DNA from: Pelagophyceae sp. CCMP2097
Taxonomy: Eukaryota; Sar; Pelagophyceae
Assembly (NCBI GenBank): GCA_026770575.1
Contig: MU657185.1
Span: forward strand, 251,998-315,997
Direction of reading: 5' to 3'
Length of the DNA: 64,000 bases
Positions 44,801 through 54,307 of the stretch are shown here, piece by piece; position 1 is the stretch's first letter; each line of letters begins with the position of its first letter. The position numbers were made by a program, and so were the translations under genes. A model generated the notes under the pieces. The model saw nothing but the letters and a program-made list of their open reading frames with translations. It made no database searches and had not been told where the DNA came from.

Positions 44801-47800
44801 CGCAGACCCCACGGCGCCAGAGCCGACGCCGACCTTGGACTTTTTCGTCTGGCGCGGCGGCCGGCCGACGCCGCAGCAGTACAACCGGTCGACGGACATC
44901 ACGCTGACGTGCGAGTGCGGCCAGTACGGGCCCGTCTCAGACGTCTGCTACGACGGCACGACCATCTCAATTGAATGCGACGGCGACGACCTGGAGCGCA
45001 CCTTCATCTGCAACCACACCGAGTCCAAGTGCACGGCGTGGGACAAGCCCGCGGCGGAGTACGTCGTCCCGCCGTGGTGCCGCACCGTCGTCGTCGCCGA
45101 CGGCGAGACGGCGTGCCGCTGCAACGTCCCCGCGGGCACCGCGTCGCAGGACTTTGCCACGCGGGACGACGCCGTCGGCTCGATGGAGGAGTTGAGGGTC
45201 TTTGCGCAACCGTTCCGGACCAGCGTCGACCTCGACGAGTCGCTCCTGGTCTTCATCGCGCTCGGCTGCCTCCTCGCCTTGAGCCTGCTCCTGGCCCTCT
45301 GGGGTTTCCTCCTCGACTCTTTCGACGCGCGGCGCGCCATCCTCGCCGCGGCGGCGCCCGCCGCAGCGGGGCGCGGCCTGGCGAAGCAGGCGTCGGCGCT
45401 GCAGAAGCACCGCGACGGCTACCGCGCGCGCTTCAAGCCGGCGTCGTGGGGGCGCTTCCGGCGCATCCTCATCCTGCGGCACCCGCTGCTCTTCTTCTTC
45501 AAGCGGTCGACGCGCGTCTCGCGGAGCGTGCGCGCGGCCAAGATCTTCGTCGAGCTCCTGGCCTTTGGCTTCGCCAACGCGCTGCAGCAAAACTTCGAGT
45601 ACCCCGAGCCCGGCTGTTCCAAGCAGGAGACGTACGACGACTGCCTCCGCTTCACCAACTTCCGCGTGCCCTACGTCTCCACGGGCACGCGCAACTTGTG
45701 CGAATGGACGTGCAACGTCGAAAGATCGGAGGCGTGCTCCTGGCACGGGCCCGACGGCAAGGACATCACGTCGCCGGACCACAACCTCGCCACGTTCCTC
45801 ACGCTCCTCCTCCTCCTCCCATGCCTCCGCCTCTTCGACGCCGCCTTTATGAACATCCTCACCGCGCCCTGGCGCGCAGTCGGCACGGCGCCGGCCGGCG
45901 GCGGCGCGCCGCCGGCGGCCGAGGGCGGCGGCGGGGCCGCGCGGCCGCCGTTCGTGGCCACTGTGTCGAACATGTCGGTCTCGGGCGCCGTCGGCTGCGA
46001 CGACGGCGAGTTCGACCCGGACGCGGCCTCAGAAGTCGTGTACGACGATGATGAAGCCGCCGACGGCGACGGCGACGACGCACTGTTGCAGGCGGCGCAC
46101 GCGCTGGTGCAGGCGACGCAGTCCGGCAGTCGCGCCGCGCTGGGCGTGGGCGGGCCCGTCGCCAACGGCGGCAACGACGAAGGCAACGACGGCGGCGTCG
46201 ACGACGGCAACGACGGCGACAAAGGCTTCGACGACGACGACGGCGACGAAGGCTACTGCCCGATGGCGCCGGCGCGGCCGGCTTTCGCGGCCGCGCATGC
46301 GCTCGTCCGACCCGGGACCGCCGGCCCACCGCGCGCCAAGCGCGGCCGCCTCACGACTGAGGCGAACTGGGACGACGTGACGCGCGGCCTGCAAAAGCGC
46401 GAGCACACGCGCATGCGCACGCCGGCGGCGAGCGGCGTAAACAGCACGGAGGTGCACCGGCGCCACCTCAAGCTGCGCGTCCTCGCGCCGCGGCGCCTCC
46501 GCGGCGCCGAGCGCCGGCTCCGCGACGCGGTTTCGTCTGCGTGTCTGAACACCAACGCGTACTCGCGCACCGTCTCGGATCGCGCGCGCGACCTGGCGCC
46601 GCTCGTCGCCGACGCCGTCCTCGAGCAGCACGCCGAGGACGTCAAGCGCATCGCCGACGCCGATCGCCGCCGCGACGAGGGCGCGCGGCGCGTCCTGAAG
46701 AAGCTCGACACGCTCAACCTGGCAAAGTGGAATTGGGTCCCTTCTCGCCCCGAGTGGGAGCGCAACATCCACGTCATTCTCCGGCGGCAGATGAAGATGG
46801 CGCACCAGTGGCACGACGAGATGCTCGGCGTCCTCGGCGAAACGCCCGATGAGACGATGATGCTCCGCGCGGACCGGCTGCAGACGTACGAGTGCATCAA
46901 CAGCCTCGCCGCCGCCGAGGTGGCGCTGTACGAGCGCACGCTGAGCCGCGACTTTGACAAGGTCATCGGGCCGCTCGCCGAGCCGCCGTCGCTCTGCGTC
47001 TTCGTGCTGGCCTGGGTCGCCACGATCGGCGTCGTCGGGTACATGGCCTTTTTCCTGCTGCAGTTCGCGTCGAGCATCGGCCGTAAGGCCTCCAAAGACT
47101 GGCTCATCGACACTGGCTACGCGGCGGTAATTTTTTACCTCCTCGTCGTCCCGGTCGTCCAGGCAATCTTCAGCATGCTGCTGCCGGCGATGCTGCACGA
47201 GCGCTTTTCCGGCGACCCGCTACAGCACTGCGAGCTGCCCCACGACCCGGAAATCACCGCGTCGGCCACGCAGTTTTTGGTCGAGCTCATGCCCGAACTC
47301 AAGGAAACGGAGCACGGCGCGCACCTCGCCGGCCTCACGCGGCGAAACGCCCACGACCTGCGCCGCGTCTACGTCGACACGACGTGGACGCCCAACCCCG
47401 TGACGCGCTTCTCCCTCGCTTTCGTCTTCCTCTTCGACCCGCTGCCGGAAGAGGTGCAGGAGATGCTCGCAGAGTACGTCATCTCCGGCGTGCCCCTCGC
47501 CATCGGCGCCGCCGGCGCGGAATACGTGCGCTGCGGCTACGAGCAGGCCTACGAAGAGTACATTGAAGGCAATGACAACGAGGCCCGGTCCCAGGTCATC
47601 TCCGTCATCGTCTCCTTCCTCGTCTTCGGATGCATCGCCTACGTCTGCGCCGCCGTCTACCGCTGCTTCGAGCGAAGACGCGAGCGAAGCGGACTCAAGT
47701 ACGCCGGCGCGCGCCTCGCCGACGACGAGGCGCCCGCGCCGCCGCCGTACGCCGCCTCGCCGAGCCTCGACGACGACGACGGCGACTCGGAGTACCGCGG

Positions 47801-47855
47801 GCCGCCGCTGGTACCGGCTGCTCCGGCCGCCGCGCGCACATGCCCCGCCAAGTAG
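41874..47855 (+). CDS. REJ-type extracellular protein with GPS-like motif and multi-pass membrane region
   Basis: One uninterrupted 1,993-residue frame starts at the ATG at 41874 and begins with a signal peptide (MRAGRFLGRLAVLAGAGGAS). About 1,100 extracellular residues contain REJ/PKD-like beta-sandwich features (RLTVTATDRANGFWNTAV, LVLSAAGSFDDDV, YVFQVQAVSVASPARSG, YTFSLSATVDA). A Cys-rich segment follows (CECGQYGPVSDVCYDG), then a GPS-like ETACRCNVPAGTAS just before the first membrane span (LLVFIALGCLLALSLLLALW). Further spans occur near LATFLTLLLLLPCLRLFDAA, VFVLAWVATIGVVGYMAFFL, YAAVIFYLLVVPVVQAIFSM and VISVIVSFLVFGCIAYVCAA. Long acidic and basic cytosolic loops separate them. Polycystin-1-like and other REJ proteins share this plan of adhesion region, autoproteolytic GPS and membrane domain. 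A cell-surface sensor is inferred. It is the longest intronless gene here. Confidence 0.75.
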   Translation: MRAGRFLGRLAVLAGAGGASAATPLPTPSAATSFPTPVGTVECTDNDGAAPAPAGLTFSKTGAALLLTLDGDSDRGGRAAGTAFPCSELLAFAGARSAACSWVTAARLRVDIWAAADFQPGAPVMLLVGKFKSACGGRGVGCACDVANGEASLVADSTTAVVPQPALRGPSTTSVCVEDGLAVSAATSAGSAGRDFAYQWRARAAVAPDGGAALIGATAVLDAAVRRANAEQGADFVLTAPELAQLYAAAVGAQHGGGPYAVTVAFDVTLTNYLGHTAASDVFVVEVTDVAVPALFIVGGPSQAVLRSEALSFVADGAATSCVARAAGALDYVWALAVVDGGAYAAVGLWSTSTNPRIFSIPAYALDAAATYRLTVTATDRANGFWNTAVVEISVGVGPVVAVITNAGRTVSNARDLVLSAAGSFDDDVPAWRGTFDGDVPFRRGTAGLAFAWRCVSYTSGETAGPCVATEGTEVTIIRAGDLRAGAYVFQVQAVSVASPARSGTALARVTVVDRAFGIPPAVAITGALAVRPGAKTTFRATVSAPDEATFGAPMASTWSLSEGVLESGAALGAISATPLVVTLPVVSLTRVHDLVVDAGALVAGATYTFSLSATVDAARGAASITVVVATPPSSGRLEASPAAGTAFSTPFALTAAGWVGDSLPLKYAFQTQNSTLRTPSLEPRARGVHLAQGASVVLTVVVSDADDAASTATAVVAVAPLDVEPAALIAATDLALSQALQAFNLDSVCQVVAATDGAKDLLHDAQRTAFAANVVVRLSAATFLMLDGTESAEAVEQVALALRTATAVPADVADGTAFDALAILAGLTQSPAPLAARTAQAVGDTISALLGTALYAGPALYAGSGNALYADAPRADRPILRVIDALGRQRLRALVTEETVPSLVTPLFRAAVRKISARATGLQLARRLAFVGGSEASFTPFAAKEEYSAQLVELNVDPHVDESVASAVVRFSFDLADPTAPEPTPTLDFFVWRGGRPTPQQYNRSTDITLTCECGQYGPVSDVCYDGTTISIECDGDDLERTFICNHTESKCTAWDKPAAEYVVPPWCRTVVVADGETACRCNVPAGTASQDFATRDDAVGSMEELRVFAQPFRTSVDLDESLLVFIALGCLLALSLLLALWGFLLDSFDARRAILAAAAPAAAGRGLAKQASALQKHRDGYRARFKPASWGRFRRILILRHPLLFFFKRSTRVSRSVRAAKIFVELLAFGFANALQQNFEYPEPGCSKQETYDDCLRFTNFRVPYVSTGTRNLCEWTCNVERSEACSWHGPDGKDITSPDHNLATFLTLLLLLPCLRLFDAAFMNILTAPWRAVGTAPAGGGAPPAAEGGGGAARPPFVATVSNMSVSGAVGCDDGEFDPDAASEVVYDDDEAADGDGDDALLQAAHALVQATQSGSRAALGVGGPVANGGNDEGNDGGVDDGNDGDKGFDDDDGDEGYCPMAPARPAFAAAHALVRPGTAGPPRAKRGRLTTEANWDDVTRGLQKREHTRMRTPAASGVNSTEVHRRHLKLRVLAPRRLRGAERRLRDAVSSACLNTNAYSRTVSDRARDLAPLVADAVLEQHAEDVKRIADADRRRDEGARRVLKKLDTLNLAKWNWVPSRPEWERNIHVILRRQMKMAHQWHDEMLGVLGETPDETMMLRADRLQTYECINSLAAAEVALYERTLSRDFDKVIGPLAEPPSLCVFVLAWVATIGVVGYMAFFLLQFASSIGRKASKDWLIDTGYAAVIFYLLVVPVVQAIFSMLLPAMLHERFSGDPLQHCELPHDPEITASATQFLVELMPELKETEHGAHLAGLTRRNAHDLRRVYVDTTWTPNPVTRFSLAFVFLFDPLPEEVQEMLAEYVISGVPLAIGAAGAEYVRCGYEQAYEEYIEGNDNEARSQVISVIVSFLVFGCIAYVCAAVYRCFERRRERSGLKYAGARLADDEAPAPPPYAASPSLDDDDGDSEYRGPPLVPAAPAAARTCPAK

Positions 47856-48464
47856 GGCGTAGCGGGGCGAACACCTACCAGCAGCAGCCGACAGAACAAC
47901 GCCCAGACCTCTAACCGTAGACGCGTGCCCTCACGCCTCACGTGAAGCTGCTTCGAATCACTCCCCGTCCGAGTCCGACTCGGAGGAAGGACGCCCGAGG
48001 TCGTGAGCTCGGTGTACTACGGCGCCTAGTAGTAGCACTACTCAGCAAGCTGCGCGCATCGCTGAAACGTGTTTCGTCGGGTTTTCCAAGAGACGGCTCA
48101 GCCGCTCGGCCACATGGCATCCCCGACCGATGGACGCACGCCGCCTTGTCTGGATGCGACTCCAGGATCCCCTAGGGGACTGATTCGTGCGAGGCACCTG
48201 TTGCTTATGAGGCAAAGTGGCCGTACCGTGCGGCTCTAATCATTTACCGCCTCGCCTGGCTCACACTCCGACGTCGCCGGCAGAAGCCCACTAATCGGAG
48301 AGCCGCCGCCGCGCCGCGGCCTCTCGCGGCGGTGTGAGGGTCGTGCCGAGCATCTTCTCCGCAAGGTCTGGATCGCGAACAAGCTCGATTTCGTATGTTG
48401 CATCGAGCCCCGCCCGGGCCCGGGGCGCGAGAGAACGAGACTTACACTTCCGTTGTCGTTGGGT
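47856..48464. other. intergenic region between membrane-protein and H2B genes
   Basis: No gene is supported. A CTAGTAGTAGCACTACT trinucleotide-like stretch occurs near 48027. The region ends at the H2B stem-loop. Confidence 0.5.
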
Positions 48465-48480
48465 GGTGTTGTGAAACACC
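48465..48480 (-). terminator. histone 3' stem-loop of H2B
   Basis: The minus strand reads GGTGTTTCACAACACC, a 6-bp stem with a four-base loop, followed by ACCCA. It lies about 90 nt after the H2B stop. This matches the replication-dependent histone mRNA processing signal, and all four histone genes here share it. Confidence 0.85.
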
Positions 48481-48571
48481 GGTTGTTGTGATTTTGTTGT
48501 CGTTCGAGTCACACAGCGCGTCGTCGTCATTCGTTCCAACGATGCGCCGTGCGGTCCGGCGGCGGAGTTGC

Positions 48572-48931
48572 TTAGGCGGTGCCGGCGCTGGTGAACTTGG
48601 TGACGGCCTTGGTGCCCTCGGACACGGCGTGCTTGGAGAGCTCGCCGGGGAGCATGAGGCGGACGGCCGTCTGGATCTCGCGCGACGACATGGTCGCCTT
48701 CTTCGAGTAGCGGCCGAGCTTCGAGGCCTCGAGCGCGATGCGCTCGAAGATGTCGTTGATGAACGAGTTCATGATCGACATGCCCTTCTTCGAGATGCCC
48801 GTGTCCGGGTGGACCTGCTTCAGGACGCGGTAGATGTACGTCGAGTACGACTCGACGCGCTTCTTCTTCTTCTTGCCCTCGGCGGCCTTCTTCGGCGCCT
48901 TGGCGCTCTTCTTCGACGGGGTCTTAGCCAT
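48572..48931 (-). CDS. H2B: histone H2B
   Basis: This intronless gene of 119 residues encodes core histone H2B, which pairs with H2A in the nucleosome. The Lys-rich tail ([20 protein letters not shown]) leads into the histone fold ([40 protein letters not shown]) and ends with the conserved C-terminal helix ([20 protein letters not shown]). The Lys of AVTKFTSA is the conserved ubiquitination site. It is divergent from H2A across 371 bp. A 3' stem-loop and the absence of introns mark it as a replication-dependent gene. The N-tail is shorter than in animals, as usual for protists. Confidence 0.98.
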   Translation of the reverse strand: MAKTPSKKSAKAPKKAAEGKKKKKRVESYSTYIYRVLKQVHPDTGISKKGMSIMNSFINDIFERIALEASKLGRYSKKATMSSREIQTAVRLMLPGELSKHAVSEGTKAVTKFTSAGTA

Positions 48932-49302
48932 GGTTGCTCTGGGGTGCTTCGCGACGACAAGGCGATGCGAGTCCGAGTTGGCGCGCGAAAAGTGTTTTTG
49001 AACGAGACTCGTGATTCCGAAGCGCAGCGCCCAAACATTCCAACGGAACTATTCATGTTCGCGGTGCCTGGCGGGCCCCTCGCTGCTGGGTGGCTGCTCG
49101 GAGGCGTCCGGGGCGACCCCATCGCGATGCCGGAGCGCACTATTCATTCTCTTCCCCGCGCGGCCTCGGCCTCGTCGATTTCGAGTCCAACGGACGCCTG
49201 TGATTTCGGAGCGCAGCAGCCGATATCACACGGCCGCGTTCTTCGACGAATGCCAGCACTCCAGCACACCCGCACTCCCGTCTCACCGCACACTTCGACA
49301 CC
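48932..49302. promoter_or_regulatory. divergent H2B/H2A promoter
   Basis: This 371-bp head-to-head spacer is less GC-rich than the coding flanks. CTATTCAT occurs twice (near 49047 and 49141) and CCAAACATTCCAACGG once. A bidirectional promoter is inferred from gene orientation; specific factor sites are not proven. Confidence 0.5.
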
Positions 49303-49701
49303 ATGTCTGGCAAGGGCAAGGGCGGCCGCGGCAAGGGCAAGACGGGCGGCGAGAAGGCCACGTCCAGGGCCTCCAAGGCGGGCCTCCAGTTCCCTGTCGG
49401 CCGCATCGGCCGCTACCTTAAGCAGGGCAAGTACTGCACGCGCATCGGAGCAGGCGCGCCCGTGTACCTCGCCGCGGTTCTCGAGTACCTCTGCGCCGAG
49501 ATCCTCGAGCTCGCCGGCAACGCCGCGCGCGACAACAAGAAGGCGCGCATCGTGCCGCGCCACCTCCAGCTCGCCGTGCGCAACGACGAGGAACTGAACA
49601 AGCTCCTCGGCGGCGTCACCATCGCCTCGGGCGGCGTGCTCCCGAACATCCACGCCGTGCTCCTCCCGAAGAAGTCCAAGGGCAAGGAGTCGGAGGAGTA
49701 A
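49303..49701 (+). CDS. H2A: histone H2A
   Basis: This intronless gene of 132 residues encodes core histone H2A. The tail [20 protein letters not shown] is followed by the fold ([80 protein letters not shown]) and a short acidic C-terminus (KSKGKESEE). There is no terminal SQ(E/D)-hydrophobic motif, so this is canonical H2A and not H2A.X; the docking region also lacks H2A.Z features. A stem-loop follows 86 nt after the stop. It is divergent from H2B and probably co-expressed in S phase. Confidence 0.98.
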   Translation: MSGKGKGGRGKGKTGGEKATSRASKAGLQFPVGRIGRYLKQGKYCTRIGAGAPVYLAAVLEYLCAEILELAGNAARDNKKARIVPRHLQLAVRNDEELNKLLGGVTIASGGVLPNIHAVLLPKKSKGKESEE

Positions 49702-49787
49702 ATCTGTGGCGCAGACGACGCTGCGTAGCTTCTTCCGAGACGGTGCGTTCCTTTAGAGGGACGCTCCTCGCACAAACAACCACCACC

Positions 49788-49803
49788 GGTGTTTCTTAAC
49801 ACC
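49788..49803 (+). terminator. histone 3' stem-loop of H2A
   Basis: GGTGTTTCTTAACACC is followed directly by ACCCAAAG. It has a perfect 6-bp stem and a TCTT loop, and an ACCACC run precedes it. Confidence 0.88.
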
Positions 49804-50286
49804 ACCCAAAGACAGCGGAAACGTGACGCAGAATTGCTCTTCGACTCACCGAGCTTGATCCATCGGAAAGGATCCCAGGGTCATAACTTTTGACGCGATG
49901 TCGAAGAGGCGAAATGGTTGGTAGCGCCATTCGTTCCAAATTGGACTGCGAGGCATTCTACATGTACGCCGCGCCCTCGACTCGCGGAGGAGAATTTACT
50001 CGAAAGGGAGAAAAGAGATGCCGTGGGTCTGCCGTTTACGGGGAAGTGAGATGATTTCCTGGTGAGTGTGAGACTCTATTCTCCATCGAACACCTGCATG
50101 TCATAGTAACTGACGCGTACGATGAGCGCCCTTTCACGTGACGCCCCAAATCAAGGATGGCAGTGAAAGAAGGGGGCTTTGCGTGCGTGCTTGCGAGACG
50201 AAGAACGACGAGGGCCGTTACCACGACGAACGAAACGCTTGCGAGCCCGTCGTATGCGTTCTTGTTTGTTCCCGTGTCTTTTGGGT
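49804..50286. other. intergenic spacer between two histone pairs
   Basis: This lies between the convergent ends of H2A and H3. The sequence is AT-richer, with no gene or RNA seen. Confidence 0.5.
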
Positions 50287-50302
50287 GGTGTTAAGAAACA
50301 CC
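50287..50302 (-). terminator. histone 3' stem-loop of H3
   Basis: The minus strand reads GGTGTTTCTTAACACC followed by ACCCAAAA, identical in stem and loop to the H2A element. It lies about 60 nt after the H3 stop. Confidence 0.88.
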
Positions 50303-50363
50303 GGTTGGTTGGTTTGAGTGCAGTCGGGACGTCGGCGAATCGCCTCGGGCCCCAAAGGCACAT

Positions 50364-51463
<1,100 letters not shown>

Positions 51464-51532
51464 GCGGCCCTCGACGAGCGCCGCCGCCCCTCTCCTCTCA
51501 AGGGGCGGCCGGCGCTCGACCACCACACAACC

Positions 51533-51548
51533 GGTGTTTTATAACACC
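51533..51548 (+). terminator. histone 3' stem-loop of H4
   Basis: GGTGTTTTATAACACC is followed by ACCCAAAG. The stem is the same as in the other three genes, with the loop TTAT. A second GC-rich inverted repeat (CCGCCCCTCTCC / GGGGCGGCC) lies just upstream near 51481-51510. Confidence 0.88.
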
Positions 51549-51602
51549 ACCCAAAGAAACGGAGTCCGTCTCTTGTGGAACAGGCTGAGCTCATGAGGCG
51601 CC

Positions 51603-52074
51603 AGCGTTCTGTTTTTTTGCCAAGTGGGGGGGCACAGTAGGGTCAAAATGCTCGCAAGTGGGTGGGTGGACCCTCCTTCCTGGTCCTCTATGGCTTTTGA
51701 AAGTGGGTGGGTACCCCCCCCTAAGAGGTCCCTTCGCTGGAATAGGCCCAGCTGTGTCCAACAGGGGCTCCCTGCTCTTCGCAGCGTCCATAAACGCTGG
51801 GACACCTGCCGCCGATGCCCCTCAGCCACTCAAGCGTACGCGCCGCGAAGGTCCCCGGGCCCCGACGACGCGAACACACCGCCTCGAGAGAGCCCACAGC
51901 TGTATCACCCGCTAGTTTACCGAGGCTAAAAAAGTGCGTGCCTCGATGGCTCGGCTCGTCAAGTGGGTGGGTACCCCCTCCTCAGAGGCCCTCCTGGGCT
52001 CGTAAAAGTGGGTGGGTCCCCCCTCCTAGTTGTCCCTACTGTTCCCCCCCCACTTGGCAAAAAAACAGAACGCT
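51603..52074. mobile_element. non-autonomous TIR element (MITE-like)
   Basis: The ends are ~38-40 bp inverted repeats: the left end reads AGCGTTCTGTTTTTTTGCCA and continues through AAGTGGGGGGG and CAGTAGGG; the right end (to 52074) is the reverse complement with one or two differences. Inside, AAGTGGGTGGGT occurs four times (near 51656, 51698, 51960, 52004), and the adjoining CCCCCCT/TCCT tracts also recur as subterminal repeats. No transposase frame is present in ~470 bp. No clear target-site duplication was found, so the exact borders are uncertain. Confidence 0.7.
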
Positions 52075-52516
52075 GCGAGCAAACGGGCTGACAAAAGCCA
52101 AAATGGGGCCAAAGTGGGGACCGCACGGGGACGGAACCAGAACAGCTGTGTCCGGCGCCGCCGTCCCGTCCGAGTCGTCGAGAGGCCAGGGTGGTCCCGC
52201 GACGCCTCTCGACGGCTTCCACTTGAGGAAGGCTTCGCACGCAGCCTCCACTTGAGGAAGGCTTCGCACGCAGCGACGGCGCCCAATGAGGGGCTGCTTC
52301 GCATGGGCTTCCATCGCTGCGGCTCGTTTCCAAGTCGGCCTTGATAGGGATCCCTTAGATCATCACTACACTGCGGCAGCCGGGCCTTTGATCGAAGAGG
52401 GCCTCCGACTTGGTACGGAGCGTGAGGCGCGAGACCGCCGGAGTCGGGTGTGTATTCGGATCGCTCCTCGGGAGCTTCGGGCCCGCCGGTGCGAGCTCGT
52501 GACAGGCGCGTCTGCG
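52075..52516. other. intergenic region with 29-bp tandem duplication
   Basis: The segment TCCACTTGAGGAAGGCTTCG and its flank is repeated at 52217-52244 and 52246-52273. The remainder is the 3' flank of the BTB-kelch gene. No gene was seen. Confidence 0.5.
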
Positions 52517-54102
52517 TCACCGCAGGCGCCGCGTCGGCCGCGCGCGCTGATGATCCTCGATGGCGAGCACCTCTGTCGTCGACGATTCACTGTCGAGATC
52601 AACTTCGAATCCCCCGATCACGATGATCCGTGGGAGTGCGCCCGCGACGTCGAGTCGCGTGGCTGCGCACGCCATGCGTGCCGTCTGCGAAAACGCCTCG
52701 CCGCCACGTCGACGAGTCCATCCAGCCGATGATGAGGACGCGCTGCGCGTCGACGGCCGCGGCCGCGCATCCATTGCGTGCCGAGCTCATCGACGGGCCG
52801 GGCGTGAACGCCATGGTCCGGAGGTCGAGAACCTCCGTTGTATTCAAATACTCTGAATCTCCTGATCTGCCACCGGTCACCATAATACGGTGCTCGTCGA
52901 GCGCGACGGTCGCGCATCCACTGCGTGGAGTGGCCATATCGGGCCCCGGCGCAAAGACCATCGTGTCCAGGCTGAAGATTTCCGTGCTCGACAGTGAAGA
53001 CCCGCCGTCGTTACCGCTAACGACGAGGATCCTGCGAGTGTCGAGTACGACGGCAGCACACAGATTTCGTGCCGATTGCATGTCCGGCCCCGGCGTGAAC
53101 GTGCGCGTCGAGAGGTGGAAGATCTCCGTCGTATTTAAAACTTCAGCATCGGCATCCAATCCACCCACCACCAGCACGTGGTCCTCGTCGAGCTGGACAG
53201 CTGCACATCCCGATCGTCCTGTGGGCATGTCCGGCCCAGCTGTAAAGGCCATCGTCTGCGTGTCGAGCATTTCCGTGGTATCAGCCGATCCACAGCCAAA
53301 CACCATAACACGCCCTCCAGCAGAAACGGCGGCAAACCACGCACGTCCTTAAATCATTTCCGGTCCCGGCCGGAACGTCGCGTCGTCGGTCCACGGCCGT
53401 TCGCCAAACACGGCAGCCTCGAGGCCAAAATAATCCAGCTCCTGGGCCATCGCCTCCTGCGCGGCGTCGGGCAGCGCGCAAATCGCTATCTGCGTGCGCG
53501 GGCCGTCGGGAGGATCGCCGCGAAGGAAGTTGAGGAGCACGCCGAAGCGCTCGCCGTCGCGGTCGATGAAGATGGACCCGTCTAAAGGGTCGGCCTGCAG
53601 CATCGCGTCGCAGCGCCCGAACATGCGCCCGAGCATCGAGTCCTCGACCTTTGTCAAGCACGGTCAAGCGCGCGCCACCCACGTTGAGCTTGACCAGCTC
53701 GTCGGGCGGCAGAGCGGCCGCGCGCATCTGCTGCTGCAGCTCTTCTTCGCGCGCGAGCTTCTCGTCCGTGTCTTGGATAAAAGCCACGCGGTCGTTCTCG
53801 AGCGCTTGCCGGTCGTTGGCGAGCTGGGCCTGCGATGGTCGAAGTGTCGCAGCGCCGCCAATCATGCAACGTCGGTTTCAAAAGGCGTACCATCTCGGCG
53901 TCAAAGGCGCGCTCGAGGGCGGCGATCGCGGTGGCGTGCGCCGTATTGGTCCGCCGGACGGCCTCGAGCGCGGCCAAATCGTTCGGGGAGATGGCCGCCT
54001 CGTCTCTCCGACTCAGCGGTCGCCGAGTTCGAGGAGTCCGAGGACTCACTGTGGCACAGGCAGTGAACTTTCAGACTTTACTTTCAGCGACTTTTTGGTC
54101 AT
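52517..54102 (-). pseudogene. BTB (KCTD-type)/kelch-like gene with frameshifts and an in-frame stop
   Basis: Exons at 54102 (MTKKSLKVKSE), then from ~54020 (coiled-coil FDAEM), then from ~53834 (AQLANDRQALENDR) join in phase and lead to the BTB start VKLNVGGARLTV. Near 53655 the frame must shift by one base, with 3-4 residues missing, to reach TKVEDSMLGRMFGRCDAMLQ. At 53349-53351 a TAA replaces one codon inside a kelch-type unit (RPGPEMI, stop, GRAWFAAV) that otherwise aligns with downstream units such as AGPDMPTGRSGCAAV. Four to five more units follow in the same frame (VLVVGG, ILVVSGN, IMVTGG). A second frame change near 52705 separates them from a last unit (PRIIVIGGFE). No intron of credible length fixes these breaks. 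An intact homologue would be an adaptor for a cullin-3 ligase. Confidence 0.65.
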
Positions 54103-54307
54103 GAACTGGCCGCCGTCGGGACTGACGTTTGTCTTGCAACGCCCGTCTCGGCAAGACGACGCCGCGGCGGCCGCGCCCTTCCCGCACGAGGCGCTCGGTT
54201 TGCTGCACACTCCTCAGGTCGCCTGCTTAGACTCAAGTTAGAGTCGCAACGCGCACCACCCGCCCCCGGGCCACCGCGACCCCAACAGCACCGGACACGT
54301 GCTCCCG

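Noticed and set aside
53349..53351. TAA as a recoded sense codon
   Set aside because: UAA is not a selenocysteine codon, all other genes here use it or TGA/TAG as normal stops, and the same gene has frameshifts, so decay or sequence error is simpler.
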